Source of the DNA: Triglochin maritima
Lineage: Eukaryota; Streptophyta; Magnoliopsida; Alismatales; Juncaginaceae
DNA: 64,000 bases
Reading direction: 5' to 3'
NCBI GenBank assembly: GCA_963682175.1
Contig: OY821786.1
Location: 21,319,501 to 21,383,500 of the forward strand
A program made the translations under genes and the position numbers. Positions 12,067-23,423 of the stretch are shown piece after piece. Each line of letters begins with the position of its first letter. Position 1 is the first letter of the stretch. Below the pieces are notes generated by a model. That model worked only from the letters and a program-made list of their open reading frames with translations. It was not told the origin of the DNA and searched no databases.

Positions 12067-13242
12067 TGAACCCGGACTGCGTGCGACACGAGAGGAGGAA
12101 GGTGTCAAGAAATCGATGACCGAAGACGGATTGACAACGCTCCTCGTCAAACGACCCCTCTCGTCTCGTGTCCACGAAAGCATACACAAAGGTGCACGCA
12201 CACAAACCAAAACCTTTTTTTTTCTTTTTTTCTTTTTCAAAGAATGTGCGTAGAGGAGAAGACGGGGGAACACAGGAGAGAAAGAATGACTCAGGAGAGA
12301 AGGGAAGAAGTCCTTATGCTACGGCGGATGGGTACAGGTAGAAGCACACAAGCAAACAAGGCTCAAGCAATCCTAAGGTTGCTATAGGTCCTTACAGCTA
12401 GATGACGCCTAACTGCGAGGTCACACGGCCTCAACACGCCTCACCTCCCTACGACGAGGACCACAAAGCCCAGCAAGTGAGCCAAGATCCGGGGATCTCG
12501 TCTCTCGTACTATCGACAAAGTGGGCAACGCTGATCAGGTCATGACGGTCGGGACCGGATCACTCTCCCAATGTGTCCGAATTCCTTAAGGCCAATGTCT
12601 ACTTGATTTTAAAATTAGGCTCTTGATTAGTGTGGTTTTTGGGGCGAAGGAAAGGGTGATGAAATCCCCCACCTTATCTTTTATGGGACAGCCCCTCAGT
12701 AGCGTTTTGGAGTCCTAATCTAGCAATCAACTCTCCAAACAAACGCTCAACTCACACTTGTTTCAATGCACTTCCTACTAACTAATGCATGTTCATACGA
12801 AATGCATGAATGAGAGTAGAAGGTGCGTACCTCACGCCAGCTCTCAGCAACAGAAAATAAAGCTAAGATAAAAGACAATCTAAATGCCTAAGTCACATAC
12901 ATGATGCATGACCTAAACAACAAGAATGGCTAATCTTTTGCTTTGAGTTTTAGGGTCCAAGTTGCTTAAAGGAGGTTTGATTATTGATATGGGGACAAAC
13001 TATAAGTAAAAACATGCCAAATCGAGTCCCAGATCACTATATCAGATAAAGCAATACTCTACAGAAATTTAGAGGTGAAATGAAACAACCAGACCGCCGA
13101 TTGGCGGTCTTCTTCTCTCAGACCGCCTCCAAACTTCACCAGATGCTTCCCCTTCTCAATGTGAGTCTCCTGAAACAAAGAAAACTACAAGACAAAAATT
13201 AAATCCACTCGAATCATCCAAACAAGAGTCTGGACTGGCACC
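12067..13242 (-). other. E3 5' leader
   Basis: Non-coding leader between PBS and Gag. It shares long blocks with the E4, E5, E6 and E7 leaders. It includes a splice-donor-like GTGAGGTACG (minus; GT at 12830-12829) and, near the PBS, a CCGCC..GGCGG palindrome (13091-13110). It probably carries packaging signals, which is inference. Confidence 0.6.
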
Positions 13243-13260
13243 TCCCCGGCAACGGTGCCA
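13243..13260 (-). other. E3 primer-binding site (tRNA-Asp type)
   Basis: Minus strand TGGCACCGTTGCCGGGGA, six bases after the LTR end. It differs at one base from TGGCGCCGTTGCCGGGGA, complementary to the 3' end of plant tRNA-Asp, as used by Athila elements. Confidence 0.85.
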
Positions 13261-13266
13261 AAAACT

Positions 13267-14687
13267 TGTTGAACGTTTTAATTAAACCGCAAGTGCACGG
13301 CCGCGTTGAAGTGGTGGCAAATACGGGTCGTCCTCAGGGAGGTGAGCATCCTCTCATTTGCACGAAATCAAGTAGCAAAAAAATGGAGAAGAGGGTTGAT
13401 TATGCTACTCTACGCTACACTACATTACGAAGTATGAAATGCGAAAGAAAGCAACAAACGATTAACTAAAACTTAACTAACAACGAAAGACGAGTGCTGG
13501 AATTCAGGAATGGGAAAACCCCTAAGGGGTTGAGCGAGTGCACACATGCAAAGAGGTGGGTGTTGAACACATTCTTTAAGAACAAATGAAGGTGGTGTTA
13601 TCATGCATAGGAAGTGTCTAAATGTTATGGTAAAACCTATCAATCTATTCACCAACCTAGTTGATTAACATTTACATATACAAGTTGTTTATTTCAGAAC
13701 CTAAACAAGCATGAGAGGTGTCTAATCATTGTGGCAAAACTCATCAAGTTATAAATTCTATCCTAAACAAGAAAGCATACATTCATGTTTTATCAACACA
13801 TTGGAAATAAAGCATTCAATCCATTCTCATTTGCATGTATGTACATCTACTCCACCCCCCAAAGGGGATGAAGCTACTCACTAAACATTACACTAATTAT
13901 TAAAATAAACAAAGAAAGCATATTAACTAAGCTAATAAAACTAATAAATGAGATTAAGCAAAGCAAAACAAGAAACATAAAACAAACAACATAATAAAGA
14001 AAACTTGTATTAAAATGACTCACAATAAAAGTAGCACCCTCCTACTTTAGTGTGTGCTTCAAGGCCTCACTTCTAGTAGGAAGAATAGCCACTTAAAATA
14101 TGGAGTAATTACATTAGAAGGTGAAGAGTTCTATTTATAGCCATAGAAAAAGGCACTCCGGGACAATCCCCCGATGTGGGACTAAACAAATACCAAAAAT
14201 GGCCTAAACATCCTCTAATACATGTGCTGAAGAAATTTGAGCGTGTTTGGGCCAAAACAGACCGCCAGTTAGCGGTCGTGGACCGCCAGTTAGCGGTCGT
14301 GGACCGCCAATTGGCGGTCTATATGGTTCGGATCCTGCTCATTTTTGTTGTGGGCTTTTCTTGGTATCTTTTCTGGTCTTGAATGCATATACTTGGTTTG
14401 TTGGAGCTCCGACCCGAATCAAATTGCTAAAATACTCCCCATGATGGTGTGGAGTATTCTGTTTTGCTCTTAGGTCCTTCTGTCTTACGTTCAGGTTCTT
14501 CTCCCTTGCATCTCAGTCCCTATATCTCACAATTCAGTCATTTTCCCAGCTTTTGGGTCCTTTTATGCTTCATCTCTTCAAACCTATTGATTCCTGAAAA
14601 CTAACCATAAAACTCGTAACATAGCATTGTTTTGGTGAAAGATAATGGATATAAGATACAAATATAAGCATGAAATGATGTCAATCA
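13267..14687 (-). repeat. E3 5' LTR
   Basis: The 1421-bp LTR pairs with 4916-6314. It has an extra repeat of about 21 bp in the palindrome region (CCGCCAGTTAGCGGTCGTGGA twice near 14258-14305). Minus-strand USE-like GTCCCACATCG is at plus 14172-14182 and TATAAATAG at plus 14131-14139. Confidence 0.9.
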
Positions 14688-14692
14688 CTTAT

Positions 14693-15933
14693 TTTTGTAC
14701 ATAGTTATATTTGAAAAAAAAGAAAACAAGGACTCCAAGAGCGAGCATAGGTTGTTGTGGGCACCCACCCTTGTTTATTTTGGGCCACATTTGTTTCACG
14801 TATTTGTATACCTTAAGTATCTCACAGGTTTTGAGGGGAATCATGTTTGTGTCCATCAACATGACCATGAAAATTCCCTTGTGCTTCAAAGTTTGGTGAG
14901 ATCATAACTTTTTCATGCAAAAATACATGTAGAATCATGCTTTCATACATCGAGGACAATACATGAAGTAAGTGAGGGGGTGCGTTACATTTGTATATAC
15001 GTGGAATCAAGTATTTTTCACTTTGTTTTTTGTTTTCTTTTGTTTGTATTGTTAAGGTCATGATAGTATGTTGCATTTAATATCGATATATCTGTTTGCC
15101 ATGATCCTTGAGTGACATGCATTCTTTTTCTTGCATGGTGCTTTAAAAGTTTCATTTCTTTCAAAATCTTCATGTGTTTGCGAAAGAAAATGTTTTGTGG
15201 GTTTTGCGTGAGTTTAGCATGTGCAAAACCGTTAAGAGACAAAGTAAAAATGAAGCTCCCAAAATTAACTTGAACATGACGCATTAGGTTATCTAGTACA
15301 CCGACTTTAGCTCTTATCTAGTCGTAAGGATGCACCCCAATTTTCCCTCCGAGGGAGAGTAGTCATAGGGTTTCAGTATGCAAATAAATAAAGAGTCAAA
15401 TAATCTGTGTCTGTTAGTATAAGGAAGTTTGTTGTAGTCCGGGACCCTTAAATTGCTGTTATGCAACGTTAAGTGTAGAAGTTTTGGTTCATGTGTAGAT
15501 AAGAAATAAGATAGTAACGTGTTCTCTCTTCTCGCACGGGTCCTATCACTCGGGAAATTAGGTCCGAGGGGACTGAGTGCCTGGTGCTTTCGAGTCATCT
15601 CACTTGGGATGCACCAACCGAACTCCCGTTACACAGGTGGTAGGGATCGCCCTATGTGGAGATTTGTGGGAAGGTGTACGTGATAGTGTAAGTCCTCAGA
15701 GGCAATGATGCACGAAACTTGACCCTCGGAGAATCAAACAGAAACTAGATAGAAACAAAAGAAGAAACAAAATGGTAATGCAAATAAGAACCTTAATGGA
15801 CTTTACACTTTGTATCACTTGAGGAGGTTAATGTTGTCTATCTCTTTCACTTAAGTCTTTAATTAACTTGCACGAATGATTATTAGGCTAGGTGTGTAGA
15901 CTGGATACATATATAGAGTCGACTCGTAGGATT
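14693..15933 (+). other. E2 3' non-coding internal region (first part)
   Basis: No gene. The sequence continues E2 after the E3 insertion and matches 31156-32430 and 51790-53100. It includes the CATCGAGGACAATACATG block with a G run (14950-14985), the ATATCGATATATCTG motif (15080-15097) and the CGAACTCCCGTTACACAGG block (15620-15640). ORFs at 14689-15598 on either strand lie in this conserved non-coding stretch. Confidence 0.65.
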
Positions 15934-15938
15934 ACCAT

Positions 15939-17919
15939 TGTAACGTACCCGAAAATAGCGGAAAATTTAAACAATAATAAAGACCGTCAATGGTCAACAC
16001 AGGGCACGTCACGGGAAAACAAACCAACATATATATAAAATATATAAGATACAGACCCACGTGGAAGTCAAACTATATAAATGAGTCAACTGTGATTACA
16101 ACAAAAGTGAATATACATGTAATCACTACCTCAACAAAAGAAGATATAAAAGAGAACAAGATCTGATCCCGGGGGCACTCTCCTCGGTCACCACCTGACT
16201 CTAACGCTACTCGCTACCTGAAATGAAAACAAACAAACATGCCTGAGTTCCCTGAAGGAACCCCGTATACCAAGCCTCCTAAAAATATAAAAAGGAATTA
16301 AAGACAATGCAATGCTATGCACATGATCATCCACCTCGGGCCCACAATAATGCCCTCACCGCCTCCACGGCACTGAACCACTCCTGTCACTAGGGTCAAG
16401 TCAGTCCATCGTTGCCTCACAAGGGTCAGTCGACACCACTGCTCCCCAAAAGTGCAGGAAGGAACCCCCGGTACACGCCGCCACCCCAGGAGCGAGTCAG
16501 CCCGCCGAATACACAACTCGGGTCAGACGACAGCCGCTGCTCCCCCAAGAGCCGCCAAGCGCGCACCCTGCCGGAACATCCTCGGCCTACCGCTAAACCC
16601 TCGCAAACTGCCCAAGGTTTACGGCACACATCCCTCACACCCCGCTCGGTAAGAGAGGCAACAGTAATACAATAATACGCCTTCGTCGAAGGTGAAATCC
16701 GTAGCTCTCAAAGCCGGTAATCAACCGTCGCCTCGGAGCCGGTAGTCGACCTATACTCAACGGATCGCGTATGGATAAATCCACCAACCTGCGTCAGATC
16801 GGTCAACCGCTAAAAGCACACCGGTCGGCCGGTCCCCCACACAGTACACGGTACTGTACAAACAAGTCTATCGGTCGAATCACGCCAACCGAAATACCGA
16901 CCAATCGGTCGAACAAAAGTCATCTAGCGGTCGACCGTTTGGAAGGTCTACGCTATACATTTTATATACATATATATCTTGTCGGTCGAACCAGGGTCCG
17001 TTCAACCGATAAGAAAGTCTACATGAATCCTGCCCACTGGATTCGGTCGACCGAAACTCCTTCGGTCAACCGGATCAACAAGCACTTCACTACAGGAAAA
17101 CTGCACTCGGTCGGTCGACCGGATCCAGAGCGGTCGACCGTTTAGATGGTCAACACTCGTAACCGACCTTGCACAGTTCGGTCGACCGAGACACACACTC
17201 GGTCGGCCGAAGGCCTGTCTAACCTATCTACTGGGTTCGGTCGACCGAAACAACACCGGTCGACCGGCTAATGTAACCCTTTATTTCCCGCGAAATTTGG
17301 CATAAACGGTCGACCGTCACACAGACATCGTTCGACCGTTTTCGGGCAGTAAGTTAATATTTATAAATATCGGTCGACCGACCCATATACCGGTCGACCG
17401 AACAATACATCTTCCCACTGGACAGGCATCATTTAGGCGTCGTTCGGTCGACCGAACCCTCAATTGGTCGACCGAACAGGTCGTCTTCAACCTTCGTCCA
17501 GTAGGGTTTTCACCGGAGAAACGACACCAACGCCGTCCTCTACACTCCCACACCTCTTGGGGAGTTAATATGAAGACTTCGCATACCTTTTGGTCGAGTG
17601 AAGAAGCCTCCCGAGCTCCCTTCAATACCTCTTCTCTTCTTCTTCCCTTCTTCTTCTTCTTCTTCTTCTTCTTCTTCTCTCTAAACTCTTCTCTCACTCT
17701 CTGGTTAGCTTCAGAAATGGAGAAAACGATTCAATTAACCCTCTCCCTCTTATTTATAGTAAAATCCAAGTTTATCTTCAATCCACCTCTTAAACTTCAA
17801 ATCAAAACAAGCCACCTCATGCTCCCAACCTTATCTCCTCACCTCTTCATTAGCATGCATAATTAGGGTAAGTTAGGTTTAGGTTTAGTTAATTAAGGGG
17901 TTTAGATTAGGTTATTACA
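15939..17919 (-). mobile_element. S2: solo LTR of the E8-type chromovirus
   Basis: The 1981-bp LTR runs on the minus strand from TGTAATAACCTAATC at 17919 to ...GGGTACGTTACA at 15939. It has a perfect TSD ACCAT (15934-15938 and 17920-17924) and no internal sequence. It matches the E8 5' LTR (58458-60396) in reverse orientation. It contains about eleven perfect CGGTCGACCG palindromes between 16920 and 17460. It presumably arose by LTR-LTR recombination. Confidence 0.92.
17640..17681 (+). repeat. CTT microsatellite inside S2
   Basis: Nearly uninterrupted CTT triplets. The matching place in the E8 LTR (58669-58765) is a GAA-rich tandem repeat, so this is a length-variable part of the LTR. Confidence 0.85.
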
Positions 17920-17924
17920 ACCAT

Positions 17925-18204
17925 GTCCAATGATCGACAAAATAGGTCCAACAAGTCGCATTGCTAGATTGAATAATGCATCCATGTTAGGATTTTGTGG
18001 GTATATTCGCTAAAACCCTCAGGAGACACCACTCCTCCTTCTTGGCGACAAGGAGGTTTAACGGCTTGTTGCACGTGCTAAGTGTAACCGTGATTCCTAC
18101 GAAAGGGAGTTAGAGTTTCTTGTTTTTCATATGCTTTTCCTTTCTTTCATTTTCTCTTTCTTTGTTTTGCTCGGGACTAACAAAAGGTAATTGTGGGAGT
18201 ATTT
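17925..18204 (+). other. E2 3' non-coding region (second part) and polypurine tract
   Basis: Continues 15933 after S2. It holds the CGACAAGGAGGTTTAACGGC block and the CTCGGGACTA.CAAAAGG block that precede the PPT in all copies, then the PPT AATTGTGGGAGTATTT ending at about 18204. No gene. Confidence 0.65.
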
Positions 18205-19120
18205 CATTAGTATCATATCATACATCTCATTCATTCTATATATCCTTTATTTTACCCTAAAACGGTGTTGATCGAGTGTTTGTTGTAGTGTTTCAGGTGT
18301 TAGGTAATAAAGAAGATAAAATGGAGCAAAAACCACCTGAATGCAACGATAATGGACTGAATTGAAGACTTATGGACCTATTTGTAATGCACAAGGACTG
18401 GATCACATATGAGGAAGGACCTAAGTGAAAACCCGAAGGGACCTGATTGTGAAGTTCAAAATATTATGACACATGACTTAAACCAGATAAGTATTTCGTT
18501 AATTAAAACCAAATCGGTTTGAGACGTTTGACCAGGGCCTACCCCACGTGACAAACAGAAGAACTTAATAGGTGGACAAATCTGAGACGGATTGGAGCTT
18601 CCGGATCCACCATTGGCGGATTATTATTCACTACTGGCAGATCACTATACTCCAATGGGTCTCAGATTTTGGTCGCGGGTCCGCTTATCGGGTTAAAGCA
18701 TTCCAAGACTATCAAATTAGATTTAAAGGCGTCCGATTACACCTAGATTAAACTCAACCATGTATTGTTCTATAAATACCATTGTAATCCCTCGTCTCCT
18801 ATTCTTCTTGCTTCTCCATTAGGTTAGGTTTATTTTGCTGCTCACTAGTGTTAGAGGAGAAGACGGAACTTTGTAATCTTTTCATTTCAAGTTAGTTGAA
18901 TCTTGTTCTTCACATTAATGTCTTTACGTCGATGCAATTTCTTTTATGTTGTTGTTTGCTTAATCTTGTTTTTCTTCATTTCCATTATGGGTGTATGTTG
19001 TTTTTATGTTTTGTTTAGTTTAGAGATGAGTAGGGAGTAGTCCATCCCCATTGACGTGCTTTGGGGGGGGGGGGGTGGAGAAGAAGGTGATGTGATTATG
19101 TGATGTATTAGGTGTGTGTG
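18205..19120 (+). repeat. E2 3' LTR, truncated by E4
   Basis: Divergent Athila-like LTR following the PPT. It has the GGACCTA/GGACTGA phrases and a CCACCATTGGCGG half-palindrome near 18609. A TATAAATA-like box lies near 18770. The usual TGATTGACATC start is degenerate (about CATTAGTATC). The LTR stops at 19120 where E4 begins; the rest should lie beyond the window. Confidence 0.6.
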
Positions 19121-20652
19121 TGATTGACATCATATCATGAATATATTTGTGTCTTATATCCTTTATGTTTAAGTTTTAGGAATAAACATGTTTGAGAAGA
19201 AGAGACTCAAAAAGAACTTAAAAGCAAGGAAAAAGACTGAGATGCAAGAGAGAAGGACCCAGATGTAACCCAAAAGGACCAATGAGCAAATCAAGAAGCT
19301 CCACACCATTATGAGGAGTATTTTGGCAATTAGATCCTGGCCTAAATATCAACAACCAAATCGGGTTCATCAAACATCAAGAAATGAAGTTACAAATGAG
19401 ACACCAAAATCCGGAACGCGATAAAAGACATCCGGACCGCCAATTGGGTCTTATATCGTTCATGTCTTCATCGGGTCGTGGATTATGTTGTTTTATGTCC
19501 ATATATAGTATGCAATTTGTCCCATACCGGGGGATTGTCCCAGGTTACTTTTTTCGTGGCTATAAATAGAACTCTTCCTCCTCATTTGTATTTACAACAT
19601 GCTTAGTGGCCAATCCCTCTATTTAGAGTCAACCCTTGGAGCAAACACTCAAGTGGGGAGATGCTACTTGAATTGTGAGTCTGAAATTAAATAAAATTTT
19701 CTTAGTTTATGTTGTCTATCTTATGTCACCTTGCATGCTTAGCTTAATTTCGTTTCATTAATCTTAGTATACTTAGTTAACATGTTTTTCTCTCTTAATA
19801 ATAATTAGCTTAACGATTAGAGAGTAGTTGCATCCCCCTTTGGGGGGTGGAGATGATGTACATATATGTTGTGATGTTTGGATGTTTGATGAATTTTTGA
19901 TTGTGTAGACTTGCATGTTTGTATGTTCATTGGGGGTATTTTAATTATCTACATGTTGATGGATTTTTGTTGGGTTTTGCAATAAGATTTAGACACTTCC
20001 CATGCTTAGTTTTCTCATGTTTATTAACTGAAATTTCCTGTTAGGTATGTTACATATTAGTTGTGTGTTTGTATTTGTGTTTGCTTGCTTGATTGAAGAA
20101 ACTTTGTTTTGATGGGTTTGCCATAAGATTTAGACACCTACCATGCGTAGCTTTGTTCTTCACATGAGTTTATGGTTTTTGGTGAGTCTTGCTATATCTT
20201 TAGGCACTTCTCATGTTGTGGCTAATCTTATTATAATCAAGTAATATTTGCCGATACATTGTGTGAATGGATTGATAGCTCCGGCCACATCTTTAGACAC
20301 TTCATATGCATGAAAACACACATAGGACACACACACATACATGCTTATATGCGTCATTCATCCGTTACTTCACTTCATATGCGGACACACTCCACCCCTT
20401 AGTTTAGTTTAGTTTCCATTCTTGAATTCCAGCTTGTTGTCTTAGTTAGTTTAGTTTCATTGTTGTGTGCTTTCATTTCCTTGTTTGTGCTTAGTATTTT
20501 AGTTTAGTTTAGCGTAATCAACTTCTTCTCCCCTCTTTTCTCATTTGCCTTCAAACAAACCAGAGTCGACACACCTCCTTGTGGATCGACCCATTTTTGC
20601 CACGTCTTCACCGACGCCGTGCACTTGCAGTCTAAACTTAATCGATTAAACA
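19121..20652 (+). repeat. E4 5' LTR
   Basis: From TGATTGACATC to ...GATTAAACA, about 1532 bp. TATAAATAG is at 19561-19569. The USE-like block has decayed to GTCCCATACCG (19519-19529). It pairs with the partial 3' LTR at 56919-58457. Confidence 0.85.
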
Positions 20653-20658
20653 AGTTTT

Positions 20659-20676
20659 TGGCACCATTGCCGGGGA
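20659..20676 (+). other. E4 primer-binding site (tRNA-Asp type)
   Basis: TGGCACCATTGCCGGGGA, six bases after the LTR end; two mismatches to the canonical tRNA-Asp PBS. Confidence 0.8.
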
Positions 20677-20859
20677 GGTGGTCAGTCCAAACTTTGGTTT
20701 CGATGATTCGAGTGGATTTAATTTTTGGTTTGTAGTTGTTCTTTGTTTCAGGAGGCGGTAAAGATCAAGGGAAGGCACCAGAAGAAGTTTGGATGCAACA
20801 AAGACAAACAGACTACCAATCAGCGGTGGTTAAACGCCAACTGGCGGTCGGGTGAGCTT

Positions 20860-22395
20860 TGTAGGATCGTATGGGGCTTAGTTCTAATCACCTTTAAGCC
20901 TAAACAAACTCTACTTGCAAGAAACACAAAGATGCAGCAGAATTTAAAAACAAATGCAAGTAGAAGAACAAATAATGCAAACCACAATGGAGACGAGGGA
21001 TTTTTATAGAGATTCGGCACCCCACCCGGGTCCTAGTTCTCTCTTGCAAGCTCCGCTCGGATCACCGAGCTCCATTCATGACTTCACTAACCACTCCCCA
21101 TTCTGGGCCGGGAGAGAACACCTTTACAAATATTCAATCTCGCGAACAACCCTCGCCGAGCTTGGCTCCTCCTCCAACAATCCGAGAGGTTCACTTTGAG
21201 CTCTCACCGAAGTCTATACTCTTTGTCTTGGGCTTTCACCAAGACCCTTGCATCTTTAACAAACAATGAGTGAGACAACACTCTCTAAGTCTAAGGACAC
21301 TTGAGTATAATGTGGAAATGATGACTAAGTGTGAAGGTTTTTAGCTTTGGAGTGTTTGGAGCTTTCTCTCTAAAGTATAGAACCAATAGTAGTGGGAGAG
21401 TTGTGTGAAATGGTGTTGGACAACTCTATTTATAAGCTCCTAAGGTGTTATAGTCGTTGGGGTTAATTGGACAAGTGTTTGTGTATACACAAAACAGAAA
21501 CCCGCAAGATGAAATTCTTAGTTAGTTCGGTCGACCGAATCGGGCAGCACGGTCGATCGTTGGGAAATTTTGAACTAGGTTCGGTCAACCGATAAAGGAG
21601 TGGTCGACCAGATCAGGCTATTGACTTAGGTACACTTAAGTTAATGGTCGAACACCGAATAGGGTTCGGTCGACCGAAAATCAACAGGCTCTACGGGGTT
21701 GACAAATATGATCAAATTTGGTCGACCGATCCAAAGTCTTTGGTTGACCGAACACATCCAAGTAGTTGCACAATTTTGGAGGTACTTAAGTTTGGTCAAC
21801 CGAAACAGGTCCACGGTCGATCGATAGGCAAATTGTATTTTGGGTATTTGTGAATAATTCGAATACGACCGTTGGTATAATACGAAAAATGTAATGGTCA
21901 GAAAATTGTGTTAACTCGGTCGACCAAAAAGGTCTGCACGGTCGATCGAATGTGGACAATGAAAACACTACAGGATAATTGATGACTCGGTTGACCAAAT
22001 GGTTTGGTTCGGTCGACCGAATGTGGGCAAACAGTTCAGGTTTGGTTTAATGTTTTCCGGTCTAAGTTTGGGTGATCTATTGAAGTCCAAATGATGTGAA
22101 ATTTTGTGTGTGACTTCTATAGGGAACCTAATGTGTGTTTGAGTTGATTTTAGCTCTAGTACGCTCAATTACACAATGTTCCTAAGACTCAAAAGAAATA
22201 CAAATTACATGTCTTCAATATAGCTTTAATACATGTCTTGACGTCATTTCATTTCTTTCTTGAGTCTTGATCACCTGTAGAGGTTAGCCAATACAAAATA
22301 TATGTTATGAAATATGTGTGCTACTCTACATTTATTACAATTAAGATTAGGTTGATTAAATCATCAAAACATAGATTAAGGCCAAAAAGCCCACA
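20860..22395 (-). mobile_element. S3: solo copia-type LTR with GGTCGACCG array
   Basis: Unit of about 1536 bp with S1-like ends (minus strand TGTGGGCTTTTTGGCC at 22395, ...CGATCCTACA at 20860). It has a minus-strand TATAAATAG box (21427-21435) and a better preserved array of TTCGGTCGACCGAA-type motifs between 21524 and 22025. Flanks are AGCTT and TGATT, so no clean TSD remains. It lies in the E4 leader. Confidence 0.75.
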
Positions 22396-23423
22396 TGATT
22401 CGTTTGCTCCCTTCTTTTTCTGGTTGTTTCTAGTTTCCCTATAGAGGTCTGGGGTTCAATTTTGAAAATTTTGAATTGTAGTTTCCCCCCAAATCAATAA
22501 TCAATCCCCTTTTAATCAACTTGGAACCTAAAATCCAATGCAAAGATTATGCATTCTTGCTTGTTTAGGTCATGCATCATATACTTGACTTAGGCATGTA
22601 GTTTCTCTTTTGTTTTAGCTTTACTTTCAGCTCTTGAGCGCTGGCGTGAGGTACGTATTTCCTACTCTCATTTATGCATTTGTTACGACCATGCAATAGT
22701 TAGTAGGAATTGCATTGCAACAAGTGTGAGTTGAGCGTTTGTTTGGAGAGTTGATTTCTAGATTAGGAATCCAAAATGCTACTAAGGAGAGGTTGTCCCA
22801 TATAAGATAAGGTTGGGGGTTTCATCATCATTTCCTTTACCCCAAAAAATTGCACTAATCAAGAGCCTAATTTTAAAATCAAGTAGACATTGCCTCCTAA
22901 GGATCTCGGGTGCATTAAGAGAGTGATCCGGTTACGACCATCATAGCCTGATTGGCGTCGCCCACTATGTCGATAGTAGGAGAGATGAGATCTCCGGATC
23001 TTGGCTCACTTGCTAGGCCTTGTGGTCTTTGTCGTAGGGAGGTGAGGTGTTTTGAGGCCACGTGACCTCGTAGTTAGACGTCGTCAAGCTGTAAGGACCT
23101 ATAGTGACCTTAGGTTGTTTGAGCGTTGTTTGGTTTTGTACTTCTACCAATACCTACCCACTATAGCATAAGGACTTCCTCCCTTCTCTCCTGAGTCATT
23201 CCCTCTCATCCATGTCTTCCCGTCTTCTCCTCTACGCACACTCAACTTTTATTGTTAAAGTTTTCTCTCTTTTTCGTGTGACTCGTGTGGGTGTGCAACG
23301 TTGTGCATGTAAGTGTGGTCACGAGACATTGCGGGTCATTTGATGAGATACGACATCGATCTGTCCCCGATTGTCGACTTTTCGAACACATCCCCGTCCC
23401 GTGTCCTACACAGTCCCGGGACC
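22396..23423 (+). other. E4 5' leader (part after S3)
   Basis: Non-coding, with blocks shared by all Athila copies here: splice-donor-like GGCGTGAGGTACGT (22643-22656), a GGTTGTCCCATATAAGATAAGG block (22790) and a CTCCGGATCTTGG block (22992). No ORF of note. Confidence 0.65.

Larger units (their letters stand above)
4916..14687 (-). mobile_element. E3: full-length non-autonomous Athila-like element (Gag-protease only)
   Basis: The 9772-bp element is flanked by the TSD CTTAT (4911-4915 and 14688-14692). In minus-strand order it has a 5' LTR (13267-14687), PBS (13243-13260), leader, Gag-protease region (12066 down to 8367), a short C-terminal reading frame (8316-8059), a 3' non-coding region and a 3' LTR (4916-6314). 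No RT, RNase H or integrase sequence is present. The gene is broken by frameshifts and an internal tandem duplication. It sits inside E2. Confidence 0.9.
4499..19120 (+). mobile_element. E2: old Athila-like element, plus strand, fragmented
   Basis: Pieces in order: C-terminal ORF fragment (4521-4901), 3' internal region (14693-15933 and 17925-18204), and a partial 3' LTR (18205-19120). They rejoin correctly once E3 (TSD CTTAT) and S2 (TSD ACCAT) are removed. The piece order matches E5 and E6 (31000-32720, and 40738-42700 on the opposite strand). The 5' part is missing at the junction with R1, and the 3' LTR is cut by E4 at 19121. No reverse transcriptase or integrase is visible. Confidence 0.7.

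Noticed and set aside
16745..17480. CRISPR-like array (repeated palindrome with spacers)
   Set aside because: Spacing is irregular, units vary, and the array lies inside a plant LTR with a clear TSD.
16412..17697. Several overlapping ORFs on both strands of S2
   Set aside because: GC-rich LTR sequence with repeated palindromes gives chance open frames; the same ORFs appear mirrored in the E8 LTR.
19060..19080. G homopolymer runs (also near 3813, 24880, 31840) as G-quadruplex elements
   Set aside because: Single runs in decayed LTR or internal sequence; may be sequencing or slippage artefacts.
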